Assembly (NCBI GenBank): GCA_023897205.1
Contig: JAHWDD010000014.1
Span: forward strand, 186,001-250,000
Length of the DNA stretch: 64,000 nt
Origin: Exophiala sp. HKRS030
Taxonomy: Eukaryota; Ascomycota; Eurotiomycetes; Chaetothyriales; Herpotrichiellaceae
Reading direction: 5' to 3'
Below are positions 25,173 to 35,142 of the stretch, one piece after another. Within the stretch, counting starts at the first letter, position 1. Every line of letters begins with the position of its first letter. A program made the position numbers and the translations under genes. The notes beneath the pieces were generated by a model. It searched no databases, had not been told where the DNA came from, and saw nothing but the letters and a program-made list of their open reading frames with translations.

Positions 25173-25824
25173 TGTTCCACATTGACCGCAGAAGTAATGG
25201 GAATTGGGAAACGTCAAGAAGCCCCGAACGGTGTGTTGTTGTTTGCGCGATGATGATATCAGAAAAGCCGGGAGCCTGAAGAGGGACAGACGCACCGAAG
25301 AATAGGCGCTAGAGGGGAAAAGACGAAGTCAGTAATTGTAGGAGAAGAACAGAACGAGAACAAGGAAAGAAAAGGGGACACTAAAGTAATAAACAGGAAT
25401 AGGTCCGGAGTAGGTGGTGACCTTACGCGAGACTGTAAAGCCCGATCCACGGCGGTGGGCATGTTGGTTACCCAGTCTCCTGTTTGCCAAACAAGTTGTC
25501 GTCCGAGGTATTTTAGGTAGATGGTCAGTGATGTCCGTACAGATACTGAGGAGCACAGTGTTGAAGATTCAGTCACCAGTCAATAAGATAAGTGGCATTT
25601 ACTTGCAAGGCTGAGAAGAAAACGAGGATGCCTAATTGAGATAAGAGAAGAGGCGAATATTTATCGTACATATTTACTCCTCATTGGCTCACGATGGATT
25701 AGTTACAACATCACGTCACAGACCAAATTGGATCACAGGGACTAATCTGGATGACGATTGAGACTGTCTCTAATTGAACCATCTGCAATGAAGTGAAATG
25801 TCGCGACCATCCCAGACCAACTTA
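25173..25824. other. intergenic, possible short upstream gene (652 bp)
   Basis: Minus-strand frames read MYDKYSPLLLSQLGILVFFS (ATG at 25671), then YLKYLGRQLVWQTGDWVTN (about 25530-25430), then LFFGASVPLQAPGFSDIIIA (about 25310-25250). They look protein-like, but the first junction is out of frame by one base. This may be a leader or a small gene upstream of the 81-aa protein. Left uncalled. Confidence 0.35.
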
Positions 25825-27771
25825 TTACCATTCTAGCCGATCATCACAAACAAGTCTCACATCGTATCGCTCATTTCTCTCCCAGACCTTCTTGCCCGAG
25901 TTGCAACCAGCGACAATCCTTCGCAGTTCCGACACCATGCCGCCAGGTCCGCTCGCAAATACCGACGTCGTTCCGCACACTGTCGTCTCTACAAAGTCGC
26001 GGACGAGGGAATCGAGATCGGGATGCCTCGATTGTGCACTTTCTACATCGGAGGGGTGCTGGACTGTAAGGTCTACTGCGCCGGCCTTTTCTGACGAGAT
26101 CCTAGCTGAGGTGATGTCTGTTGCGCCTTTCGTGCGCGGAGCGTTTGCATACGCGTCGAGGATTTCAGTGTCGGTTTCGGACTGACCAGTCTCTCTGGTG
26201 ACATGGATGCGAATTTTCAGATGGTGACTCCGCCCACGTTCTTGCAACGCTCTCAACTCTGCGTTGATCCATGCCAAATCGTCCTTCCTTCGGATCGCCC
26301 AGATCAACTCGATTTTCCGATCGGGCTGGGGAGGCTGTTGGATGACATCGAATAGTACCGGTAGGACAAAAGTCACACCAGTGCCGCCTGCGACGCAAAG
26401 AACGTTTGTGTCCGGCAACAAGTGGCGGGTGATTGAGTCTCCATAGGGACCGGTCAATATTACTGGCGTGGTCGAGGCCACCATATTGGCGTCCTTCTGT
26501 CCCTCGCTGGTGGATGCTTCCTGGTTTGCAGATAGGGTTGCTAGAGTTTTGGTTGCGCCTTTCTTAGCCCTGATGATATACGTGTGGGACTGACACCCGG
26601 ACTTGCCACTAGCTTCGCCGATGGACGTGAATGGGTGCGCCTGCCATATACTCACTTCAGGGAAGCAAAGATAGAAGTGTGCGCCGACAGCCCAGGCACT
26701 CTGAGGATGTACGAAGTCGAGACGCAACACATCACCATTGATGTCGTCAGAAAATCGAGATATGTGAGCTGTGACACTTCTAAATCGCATTCTGCCACCC
26801 TCGACGTAGTTATAATGCAACAAGCCCGTCCTAGCCAGTCGTATGCCGCGGTCAACAAGCCATACAATGAGTGAGGATATGAGGTAACAATTGAGCTTTG
26901 ACCAGTGTCCCCAGCAAGCTCCGACAAAAAGCATTGCGACGACGTAATGTGACTTGCGAAAGAACTCATAGCCAGTCTGTCGAATGGCCCATGGCGTGCT
27001 CGAGATGAGGATGATGGTCAACAAGAACATCGCCACCACCCCCCAAATCATGTATCGTTGCTGTATCCATTCGAGACCGGTCTCCGGTTGCGGTTGGTAT
27101 AGTCTCATTTCGACGACACACCATCCAATGGTGTGTAGTGCAGACTGAACATATATGATATAACCGAGCCATCGGTGCAAGAAGTTGAAATGTTGGTATG
27201 GAATGCCCGTCGTTAGAGAAAGGAGGGATTCCCGAGAAGATAACAGTATTGAAAATGGCATCAAGGCATAGGCGAGCACGCCAACTCGATCCGCCCACGG
27301 ACCTACGCCAGTGCGTGTATTGTAGACTCCAGGCATGTTCTTCACCGGGGTAACCCATGTTTTGTAGGTGATACCGACGAATGTCCATATCGTCAGATAT
27401 ACTGTCAAGATAAACAAGACCAGAACCTGGAGCCGAGTGACCCGTCCAAACAAAGTCCTGAGGCAGTCCGGAAGTAGATAATGGCGACTGAACGAGGCAA
27501 CTGTCCTCTGAACGCGGCGTACCGTGTTTGGTGACTTCTGCGACGCTGATGAGAGGCGCCGCGCCACGGCCCAGATAAAGAAGATTCCCAGAATGGTTGC
27601 CCAAAGAATACCACAATACAGCATACCCAGGTCGTGGGAGTGATACACACTGTCTAGATAGCTGCACGAACCTGCATCATTGGTACAAGGCACGGCTCTG
27701 TCCGCGTAACCCCAATGGTGCTGGAGGGTTTTGGCGTCGCTCATATTCTGAATATGCCTTGGGTCCAACAT
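25825..27771 (-). CDS. ferric/cupric reductase transmembrane component, FRE family, 648 aa
   Basis: Intronless, from ATG 27771. Several membrane helices carry paired heme-ligand histidines: FNFLHRWLGYIIYVQSALHT, and SHYVVAMLFVGACWGHW on the next helix. The FAD-binding domain has the HPFTSIG motif. The NADPH-binding domain has CVAGGTGVTFVLPVL and ends with FASGPGGMVSELRR. The family moves electrons from cytosolic NADPH across the plasma membrane to reduce Fe(III) or Cu(II) chelates. Length is typical. It is divergent from a Ctr copper transporter across 718 bp, which favours a role in supplying Cu(I); that preference is inference. Confidence 0.93.
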   Translation of the reverse strand: MLDPRHIQNMSDAKTLQHHWGYADRAVPCTNDAGSCSYLDSVYHSHDLGMLYCGILWATILGIFFIWAVARRLSSASQKSPNTVRRVQRTVASFSRHYLLPDCLRTLFGRVTRLQVLVLFILTVYLTIWTFVGITYKTWVTPVKNMPGVYNTRTGVGPWADRVGVLAYALMPFSILLSSRESLLSLTTGIPYQHFNFLHRWLGYIIYVQSALHTIGWCVVEMRLYQPQPETGLEWIQQRYMIWGVVAMFLLTIILISSTPWAIRQTGYEFFRKSHYVVAMLFVGACWGHWSKLNCYLISSLIVWLVDRGIRLARTGLLHYNYVEGGRMRFRSVTAHISRFSDDINGDVLRLDFVHPQSAWAVGAHFYLCFPEVSIWQAHPFTSIGEASGKSGCQSHTYIIRAKKGATKTLATLSANQEASTSEGQKDANMVASTTPVILTGPYGDSITRHLLPDTNVLCVAGGTGVTFVLPVLFDVIQQPPQPDRKIELIWAIRRKDDLAWINAELRALQERGRSHHLKIRIHVTRETGQSETDTEILDAYANAPRTKGATDITSARISSEKAGAVDLTVQHPSDVESAQSRHPDLDSLVRDFVETTVCGTTSVFASGPGGMVSELRRIVAGCNSGKKVWERNERYDVRLVCDDRLEW

Positions 27772-28489
27772 GGTTGCGGTTGAAGGAAGAAGTATACCAA
27801 TTTCTCAAACGAATGCTCCAGACGACAATGAACTTCAGGATGAAATCGCGACCGTTGAAGCGAGGTCAAGTATAGTGAGTCTACAATACACCTCTGGACA
27901 TGTGGGACGCTGTCTTTCGTGTAGCCCCCTGTCGCCTTGGCCTGGCCAACATCTTGTCGGCCCCACGACCTGTGCCATCGAGAGGAGTTGCAAATGTGCT
28001 CGAACGTGCTCGATACTCTGGACTAATGTACATGGATTGTTCCAAGACATCAAAGTTGAAAAGTGAGAGGCTTGAAGTAAAGTTGCCAAGACCCATGAGC
28101 AGATTTCCGAGCTGGTTGAGCACGTTTTCCTGCAGCACAATCCACCGGCCCCTTACTGAGAATGGATAGAACTGCCAGATCAAGACGAATGATAGTGCAG
28201 AGAGAAGGTTTTTTCACAGGCCAGAAAAGGCGAACTTTGCTGTGGTCTGCTGTCAAGCCATAGAACCCGACGGGCGATAGCTGTCGAAGTCGGTTGGCCC
28301 CATCACGCCATGAGCATGAAAAAAACAAGGATGCACCCTAAAAATGTACATAGGCGTCGATGTTAAAAGCTCTGGACGATCACCCCTTCGTCGTAGATAT
28401 CTTGACTTTGTAAGGAGCGTAGAATCCGGGCAATCTCACAAACATCTGTCATATCCCGGCCTGACCATCTCACACAATCACACATCAGA
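27772..28489. promoter_or_regulatory. shared FRE/CTR promoter with three YGTGCTCR elements
   Basis: TGTGCTCG at 27995-28002, CGTGCTCG at 28005-28012 and TGAGCACG (reverse of CGTGCTCA) at 28117-28124. The first two repeat at a 10-bp pitch, one helical turn. They match closely the TGTGCTCA/TTTGCTCA elements bound by Mac1-type copper-starvation activators. I infer co-induction of both flanking genes when copper is low. Confidence 0.5.
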
Positions 28490-29258
28490 ATGGACGGCTC
28501 GATGACAATGACTTCGACCATGTCCGGCATGGGCAGCATGGGCAGCATGACCATGTCAACCGCCACAGGAACCGCAGCGGCAGCATCAGCCACGTCCACC
28601 GCGATGAGCTCAATGAGTATGGGAGGCAAGTGTAAAATCAACGTGAGTTACCTTTCCATTCGTCCAAGACCCGAACAGACAGGGATGCTGAAAGGGTTCA
28701 TAGATGCTTTGGAATTGGTACACGATAGACGCATGTTAGTATTCGTATCACGATCCTCGGACAGACACACCCAGGTCTAACATGCTTGCAGGCTTCCTCT
28801 CGAGTAGCTGGCACATCACCAGCAAGGGCATGTTTGCAGCGTCTTGTATCGGTGTGGTGTTCCTCGTGATCAGTCTGGAACTCCTGAGAAGGGTCAGCAA
28901 AGAGTACGACATGGCAATCTTGCGCCAATTCCAACGAAGCGTGGTCACACAAGATGCAACCAAGGACCAGACTACCCTCGTCGGAGGATGTCGACCGGCG
29001 CCTCGAGTCGTCGTCTTCCGACCATCTCCCATACAGCAGCTCATCCGAGCAGTACTGCACGCGGTCACCTTCGGAGTCGCCTACATCATCATGTTGCTGG
29101 CCATGTACTACAATGGGTACATCATCATCTGCATCTTCATCGGTGCTGGACTGGGGAAATTCATTTGCGACTGGGCTCCGCAGAAGATCCCTCTCGGCAC
29201 CTCTTTTGAGCAGCAGGGAGATTCTGTTGAAGAAGGTCCCACGGTGTGTTGTGGATGA
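28490..29258 (+). CDS. Ctr-family high-affinity copper transporter, 216 aa, 3 exons
   Basis: Exons 28490-28642, 28704-28734 (31 bp) and 28792-29258. The N-terminus is Met-rich (SMTMTSTMSGMGSMGSMTMS), giving Mets motifs for Cu(I) capture. The tiny exon supplies MLWNWYTIDAC, and splicing continues into FLSSSWHITSKGMFAASCIG. TM2 holds MLLAM (MxxxM) in AYIIMLLAMYYNGY. TM3 holds GAGLG (GxxxG) in IGAGLGKFICDW. The C-terminus ends in VCCG, a Cys tail as in other Ctr proteins. Ctr trimers import Cu(I) at the plasma membrane. It is divergent from the FRE reductase. Confidence 0.94.
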
Positions 29259-29666
29259 GACGAGGTGCGGCGTTGGTCAGAGGATGGTGAACAGCCTGAC
29301 AGAATCGAAGGGAAATGAGGAAGCTGTGAAGCACATGAGTCGGCGGTACTTCGGCAAGTTCGCGGCTCGAAGCATCTACTCGTACTACTTTGAACAAGTC
29401 TTACAGGCCTTGGGTCTCTCAGTGCTTCATTTTGTTTCCTTCAGCAGCCGACCCATGTGACTGACGACTTACACATGACATATTAAAGATCTTTGCATCG
29501 CAACTCTGATAATTGGGTATCTCATTTAGTATTTTTATGGCTCATGGATGGTCGTAATATCTGAGTCTCGCTAGCAATCAATATAGTATGTACAGAAAAA
29601 CGGTGAAACGCGTCTGAAGCCCTGCCCAGAAGGAGTCTTTCAATTGATCCCAACCCAAGTGGACAT
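29259..29666. other. convergent intergenic (408 bp)
   Basis: Lies between the CTR and histidine kinase 3' ends. The plus-strand frame continuing past the CTR stop is not gene-like. Confidence 0.6.
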
Positions 29667-32372
29667 CTAGGCTTTTGTATTGCTTCGAATGCAGAATTCC
29701 ACAATCAATTTTTGTAAATCCATTAGTTTGTATGGCTTTGTCATGAATCCTTCCATACCTGTGCGCGTGGCTCGGTTGATGGCTTCGTCCGTAACATCAG
29801 CGCTGACGGCGAGCACGATTGGTGCAGTGGCGGCGTCCACTTTCGATGGATCGGGGTTCTGAAACATGGCCAGTATGTGCTCAGTGGCCTCATAACCATC
29901 CATTTCCGGCATCCAAAGATCCATTAGGATGACGTCGACGCTCTTCTTCTTATGATTCGGAATCGGTCGACCATTTTTCGCCGAGTCATGCAATTCTTTC
30001 ATGATCCTGACTGCCTCCTTGCCATCGAATGCTTCATGGACATCTTTGTACCCCAATTTCCCAAGCATACTGACCAGGAGTTTTCGGTTGATCTTGTTGT
30101 CCTCAGCAACGAGGAATGTCAGCGGATGCTTCTGGGCAAGGTGCCGATCATAAGATTCAGTTCGGAGTGGTAGACGAGGCCCCGCTGACTTCTTGCGAGG
30201 GCTTGAAGCTGCTGTATTGTCGTCATTGAATTTTGGTACTGGCATGAGAGTGAAACCGGTAGAGGTGTCGGGAGACTTGGGTTGTCCATTCAGATGCTCT
30301 GATTGCCGTCTGCAGCTTCGGTCTGGAGTTGGCAGGACCGTGGCTGGACGAGATTGGCTCTTTAGGAACTCTGGGGTCTTGCTTCTCGGCGTACTGACCC
30401 GACTAGACGATTCACCTGGTTCCAAAGGTATCTTGATCTCGAACTCAGAACCACGAAAAGGGCCTGACACTTCCGACCTGACAAGTGTGATATCTCCACC
30501 AAGACGCCTGGCCAGTCCTTTCGCCACTAATAACCCAAGTCCTAAGCCCTCTTTCGATCGGGTCAAAGAATCGTCTTCCCGAGAGAAAGGCTTGAAGAGC
30601 TCCGGTTGGAAGTCCTCAGGGATCCCATCACCGGTGTCTTTGACGGTTATGGATAGATAGCGTTGGTTGCTGGACAACCGTATTGACATTGTGATGAAGC
30701 CTTCTTCGGTGAACTTTACGGCATTGAGAAAGACTGCAGACACGAGTTTGGCTAGATCTCTTTCATCCGCAAGCAGGGTTTCGGGCACATCTTCCGCAAC
30801 CGTCCACTCAATCATTTTCTGTGAGATGTCGCCGTTCGAATATCGCGACCTGACAGCAATTCTCTCGCCATTGTCGATTGGCTCTCCAATAGCAGAATCG
30901 GGACGACCGCCTACCCTGAGAGATTCATGGATCACCATGGGAATTAGTTCGCGAATCTTGCAGTTTTTGAGCCCAGGAGTGGGAAATGCATCACTGTCCA
31001 GGGACATTTTCGTAGACGGAGTGTTGAGGTCACTAGGTGTGACCCCGTCAGGCACTGGGCTGAAGATAGTCGGTAAGCGGTCGTCGGAAGAGGCCGCGGT
31101 ATATGGTGTTATGGAGTTGGCTGGATGTGAAGTCGTGCTTTTGGGTGAAACTTCAATGTGAGACGAACGACTCAACTGACGGATCTTCGAAGCATTCCCA
31201 AAATGCCACGCAGTGGGACTGCTGCGTCGGCGCTTGTAAGAGTGATTCACATGGATGTCACTCCCTTCTATCAGCCTTGCAGGTTTGTAGTCGAAGTAGC
31301 CTCCGTTGGTGGTGGCAGTAGCGACCGGAGAGTCGTTCTCGTTCATAGGAGTGTCTGGGATTTCCATATTCATATCATATGCATGGACCACGTTGTCGGC
31401 GGCTTCCACCGCTCGTTTGGAACTGTCCTGGACCGTTTCAATGTTCTCCTTCAAAGTCTGGAAGATGCGACGCATGCTGGGACTGGAGAGACCTTCTATC
31501 TGTTCTTGCACGGTCGCGTGCATGACATCGAGCATTCCCACCACGCCTTGCATTGGCGTTCTCAATTCGTGAGATAGGCTTTTGGCATACGGCTTCAAGG
31601 ACTGTGTCGTGGCTGTTACAGCCTGTCGTGGGATTACCGGATTCGATCGTGGCATGTTTGTGATTTGGGGCTTAGCAAATCCTTCGCCGGCCACCAGGCG
31701 CTGAGTGATGAGGTCCTCCAAGGAATGGAGAAGAAGCTCAATGTAGCCCCAGGAATTCTCGCGTTTGTCTAGACCATCCTGTGTCCACATCATGCCGAAA
31801 TGGGCAAAACATTTCCCATCGGCAAACAGCGGTACACCCATGTATCCCTCTGCAGGAAAGGGAAATGTGTTGGGGTTGTGCGTGATGAATGAGCTCATCT
31901 GCTCGGGGATGAGAAAGACCTTGTCGTGTTTCATGTAGCCACAAGGAGTGCCGCATGCTAGGTATTTGTAATCTCGATGCATGGCCTTGTGTTGGTCGCC
32001 GTCATTGTAGTAAAAAGCGACGCCCAAAAGACACGAGCCAGGTTCACCCAACGGTGGCATCTCCACGGCAGAATGCTCATCGTCGGTCAAGATCCGTTTG
32101 GCGACAAATCCATATTGAGCCTGGCAGATATCGGTCATTCCTTCCATCAATCTTTTCCAGAAGGTCTCGGTATCAGCAGCCCTCAGCTCTTGTTTCAGGG
32201 AGACCAATTTCTCCGCAGCATTGTTTTCGGCGGAAGCAAAATGCCTGGATAGGTTCTCGACGAAGCCCGTTTCTCCGTGGTGCAAGGAAACACCTGGTTC
32301 GAGGCTGGGGAGGCATAGCGACTGGCGCTCCAGGATAGAATCCGAGGGTTTGTCGCTGACAGGTTTGTCCAT
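29667..32372 (-). CDS. hybrid sensor histidine kinase / response regulator, 901 aa
   Basis: Intronless, from ATG 32372. The N-terminal about 240 residues look like a GAF-type sensor (FWKRLMEGMTDICQAQYGFV ... GYMGVPLFADGKCFAHFGMM) with no membrane helices. The H-box SLSHELRTPMQGVVGML has its phospho-His near residue 267. A Ser-rich linker of about 170 residues follows. The HATPase domain has FLNAVKFTEEGF (N box), VKDTGDGIPEDF (G1), FKPFSRED (F) and EGLGLGLLVAKGLARRLGG (G2). The C-terminal receiver has FLVAEDNKINRKLL, VILMDLWMPEMDGYEATE (Asp near 816) and a late Lys in FMTKPYK. It would feed Ypd1/Hog1- or Skn7-type phosphorelays from the cytosol. The ligand is unknown. Confidence 0.93.
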   Translation of the reverse strand: MDKPVSDKPSDSILERQSLCLPSLEPGVSLHHGETGFVENLSRHFASAENNAAEKLVSLKQELRAADTETFWKRLMEGMTDICQAQYGFVAKRILTDDEHSAVEMPPLGEPGSCLLGVAFYYNDGDQHKAMHRDYKYLACGTPCGYMKHDKVFLIPEQMSSFITHNPNTFPFPAEGYMGVPLFADGKCFAHFGMMWTQDGLDKRENSWGYIELLLHSLEDLITQRLVAGEGFAKPQITNMPRSNPVIPRQAVTATTQSLKPYAKSLSHELRTPMQGVVGMLDVMHATVQEQIEGLSSPSMRRIFQTLKENIETVQDSSKRAVEAADNVVHAYDMNMEIPDTPMNENDSPVATATTNGGYFDYKPARLIEGSDIHVNHSYKRRRSSPTAWHFGNASKIRQLSRSSHIEVSPKSTTSHPANSITPYTAASSDDRLPTIFSPVPDGVTPSDLNTPSTKMSLDSDAFPTPGLKNCKIRELIPMVIHESLRVGGRPDSAIGEPIDNGERIAVRSRYSNGDISQKMIEWTVAEDVPETLLADERDLAKLVSAVFLNAVKFTEEGFITMSIRLSSNQRYLSITVKDTGDGIPEDFQPELFKPFSREDDSLTRSKEGLGLGLLVAKGLARRLGGDITLVRSEVSGPFRGSEFEIKIPLEPGESSSRVSTPRSKTPEFLKSQSRPATVLPTPDRSCRRQSEHLNGQPKSPDTSTGFTLMPVPKFNDDNTAASSPRKKSAGPRLPLRTESYDRHLAQKHPLTFLVAEDNKINRKLLVSMLGKLGYKDVHEAFDGKEAVRIMKELHDSAKNGRPIPNHKKKSVDVILMDLWMPEMDGYEATEHILAMFQNPDPSKVDAATAPIVLAVSADVTDEAINRATRTGMEGFMTKPYKLMDLQKLIVEFCIRSNTKA

Positions 32373-35142
32373 TCCCAGGATATCTGCGGCCCTCCTCTTG
32401 ACTCTTGTGATGATGTGAGATGAATTGTATCATGTAAGGACGGGTCATTCGCGTGGCATTTCGTCTTCTCGTTCTATGTGGTGTCTTGTCGCGGGATTTT
32501 GGTGGGTTGTTCCGTTCAACACCGACCAAAGCATCCCTCACTATACGTCTTGACCACCTCGAGCTACTCACGACTGCGAGATCTTGAATATCGGGTAACG
32601 GATGAAAAGTATGCAGGGAACAAGTAAACGACGAGAAGATGCTCTTGATATGAATGGCGGCGAGAGAAATGCTAGTGGAGGCCGGATCTGAGAGGGCCAG
32701 AAATTGTGGAAAGTGAAGTACTGTACTCCGTACTTTTTCTTAGCGATTGGCGGGATGATGACAAGGGGACCTCTTTTCGGCTAACCCAGTCTAACAGATC
32801 GTCGAGGCGTAAGGAAGCGAAGACACGGTGAAGATTGTGGCAGACAGCGATGCAGATGGGCAACAAGTTTGACGTTTGGCCGGAAGATGTAAGTAGGCCT
32901 TGTGGGGGGGGCTTGCGGTATGGTTTGGTGGCCGGTGCGCAGGGGTTTGACTACAATATACGGCGAAGTTACTGTACAATAGTTGCAGTAGTTCGGATCC
33001 CTGTACTCGTATTGTACGGCGTATGAAACCAAATTTATCTTTTGGATCTTTCGTGGAATGATGGGTCCGTCCCATGTGCCGATGCTTGTGCGACTACGAG
33101 TACAAGTACCTATTGTACAAGAACAGTAAAAGTGGATGCAGCAGATCGAAGAACTGAAAGCACCCATAAAGCTGATGAATGATTACCTACGGGAGTACGG
33201 ATATGGACCTCTGAATCCAGAATGATGCTGCATGGACCCTGTCCACACCTTTTACGAGTTACATACTCGTAGCACGTACGAGGAGTATAGTATTTTGGTA
33301 ACAGACACCGGATGACTTCTCCGCCACCGCAAAAAGGGTTACAAATCAGGGTTACTGTACAGTCAGTACTGTACGAGTTACCCTTGCAAAAAGAACCGTT
33401 GGAGGAGGTGTCCGTGCCCCGAGAGTGACAGGAGTCAAACTTAGCGATGACAGGGTGGGAGTGACTTTGATGCTATTCGCAGGACTGAATCGGTCAGATT
33501 GATAATTAACCATGGCTCGTGGGGTTTTCTGGCGAACAAGGAGAAGATGGGACAACATTTTGGCCTGATGGGCCCCGTTTGAGGTGGCCTAGAACTCGAG
33601 ATCATTGAGGGATTACGGAGTAAGGATAGGCAGTATGGAGGGACAAATGGGCCACCACCTTCGATAAAAAAAATGAAAGACATTCGTTCTCTGTACTGTA
33701 AGGATCCGGAGTACTTGGTGCCATATTCAGCCTCTACCATGACTCGTTTCACGTTTCACAGATATGGTTTGGTACTGCCAGAAGGGAGCTGACACTTGTT
33801 TGCTTGATTGTTGGGAAAGGTCTGTTGTGCTCGTATTGACTGGTATGCGCATGCAAGGGTACATAAAGGTACCTATTCCGTACTCCATACTCATCATGAT
33901 GATTGGTATTGCCCAGGTAATTACCCAGTCGTTGTGTGTCGCAGCCCCTGCTGTCAGCCCAGGTTAATGGATTTTAGATCAATCTGAATGTCGATCAAAT
34001 GTTCTGGACCGTCAACGAACCAGCTAAAGACAGACAGAGGACGACGAATCTGCGCCATTGACATCATTGAGCGGGCGTCTCGGCTAAGACGGCAATCATT
34101 AAGTCCACTCGTCAAATCATCACAAAAATCCCCGATTGAACATTATTGTACGGATACTCCGTACTGGACAGACCATCGAGGTACTCCGTACATATCTCAA
34201 GCATCACATTTGGAGCCAATAAGTGTCAAAGTACTCGTGCCGAAAGACTACAGTAAACATTACAAACTGGCTGCAAGGGAAATATAACTCAAAACCAAAA
34301 AAAAAGTTGGATGTGTGTTCGTACAGAGTAAAATACGTTCGCCCGAAAGAAATCTGCCAACACCACCCAATCCTGACCATGCTCGCTATTACCAGAAGCG
34401 GTACAGTGCGCCGCACGCAAATATTCTCGACTGTGCATACTACGAGTAGAAGAATGTAAGGACGGGATCTTGACTATCTCAGATGCAGTAGGCATTCAAA
34501 TCGACAGAAAGAAATGGGAAGAGGTGATACATTGTTCTGTTCTTTAGTAATAATATCTAGGTACCTAGGCATACCAAGCTCGTAGTCGTAGTTGTACTCG
34601 TATTGCATCGACGCTCAACTCCGCCGCAAATTGTCCGTCTCTGCTTCAAAGAGCACAATACATTACCACCCTCCTCCTTATCAATCCTCTTATCTACCGA
34701 GTAGCAAGATATTGTACAATACAATATCCTCGGGTATTTTTTGGCTGATAAATGGCTTCGATCATTTCATACAGAGACTCCGTCCGGTGATACGGTGAGT
34801 CTCGTCGTCCCCAGCATCTCATTTCGAATGCCAATCCTCTCTTTTCCATTTCTCGTTGTTTCTATCCTGAACTAGATGCCACTAAAGACTCTCTTTTGCA
34901 ACCCTCCTTGATCAAACTTCTCCAAAGATCGACCCCGCGACGGGATCAAGCACGCTAAGCACCATACCAACCAGCCAACATCCTGGCTTCAAAGCCCTCG
35001 ACCTTCCTCTTGCGTCATCGCAGGTGACCGCTAATCTGTCTGCATCCCTGCGTGGCTTGCTACATGCCTCTGTGCCTGGGCGTCCTGACCTACGAGGTGC
35101 GAGCTGCATATTGCCGAGCTCCTTGAGCTCTCGCCGGGCAAA
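32373..35142. other. long gene-free divergent region (2.8 kb)
   Basis: No convincing coding frame or RNA gene. It is dense in short palindrome-like words: TACTCCGTA or its complement at 32726-32734, 33614-33622, 34155-34163 and 34182-34190, and TACGAGTAC at 33095-33103, plus many GTACTGTAC and ACTCGTA variants. It separates the divergent histidine kinase and gamma-glutamyltranspeptidase starts. Confidence 0.5.
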
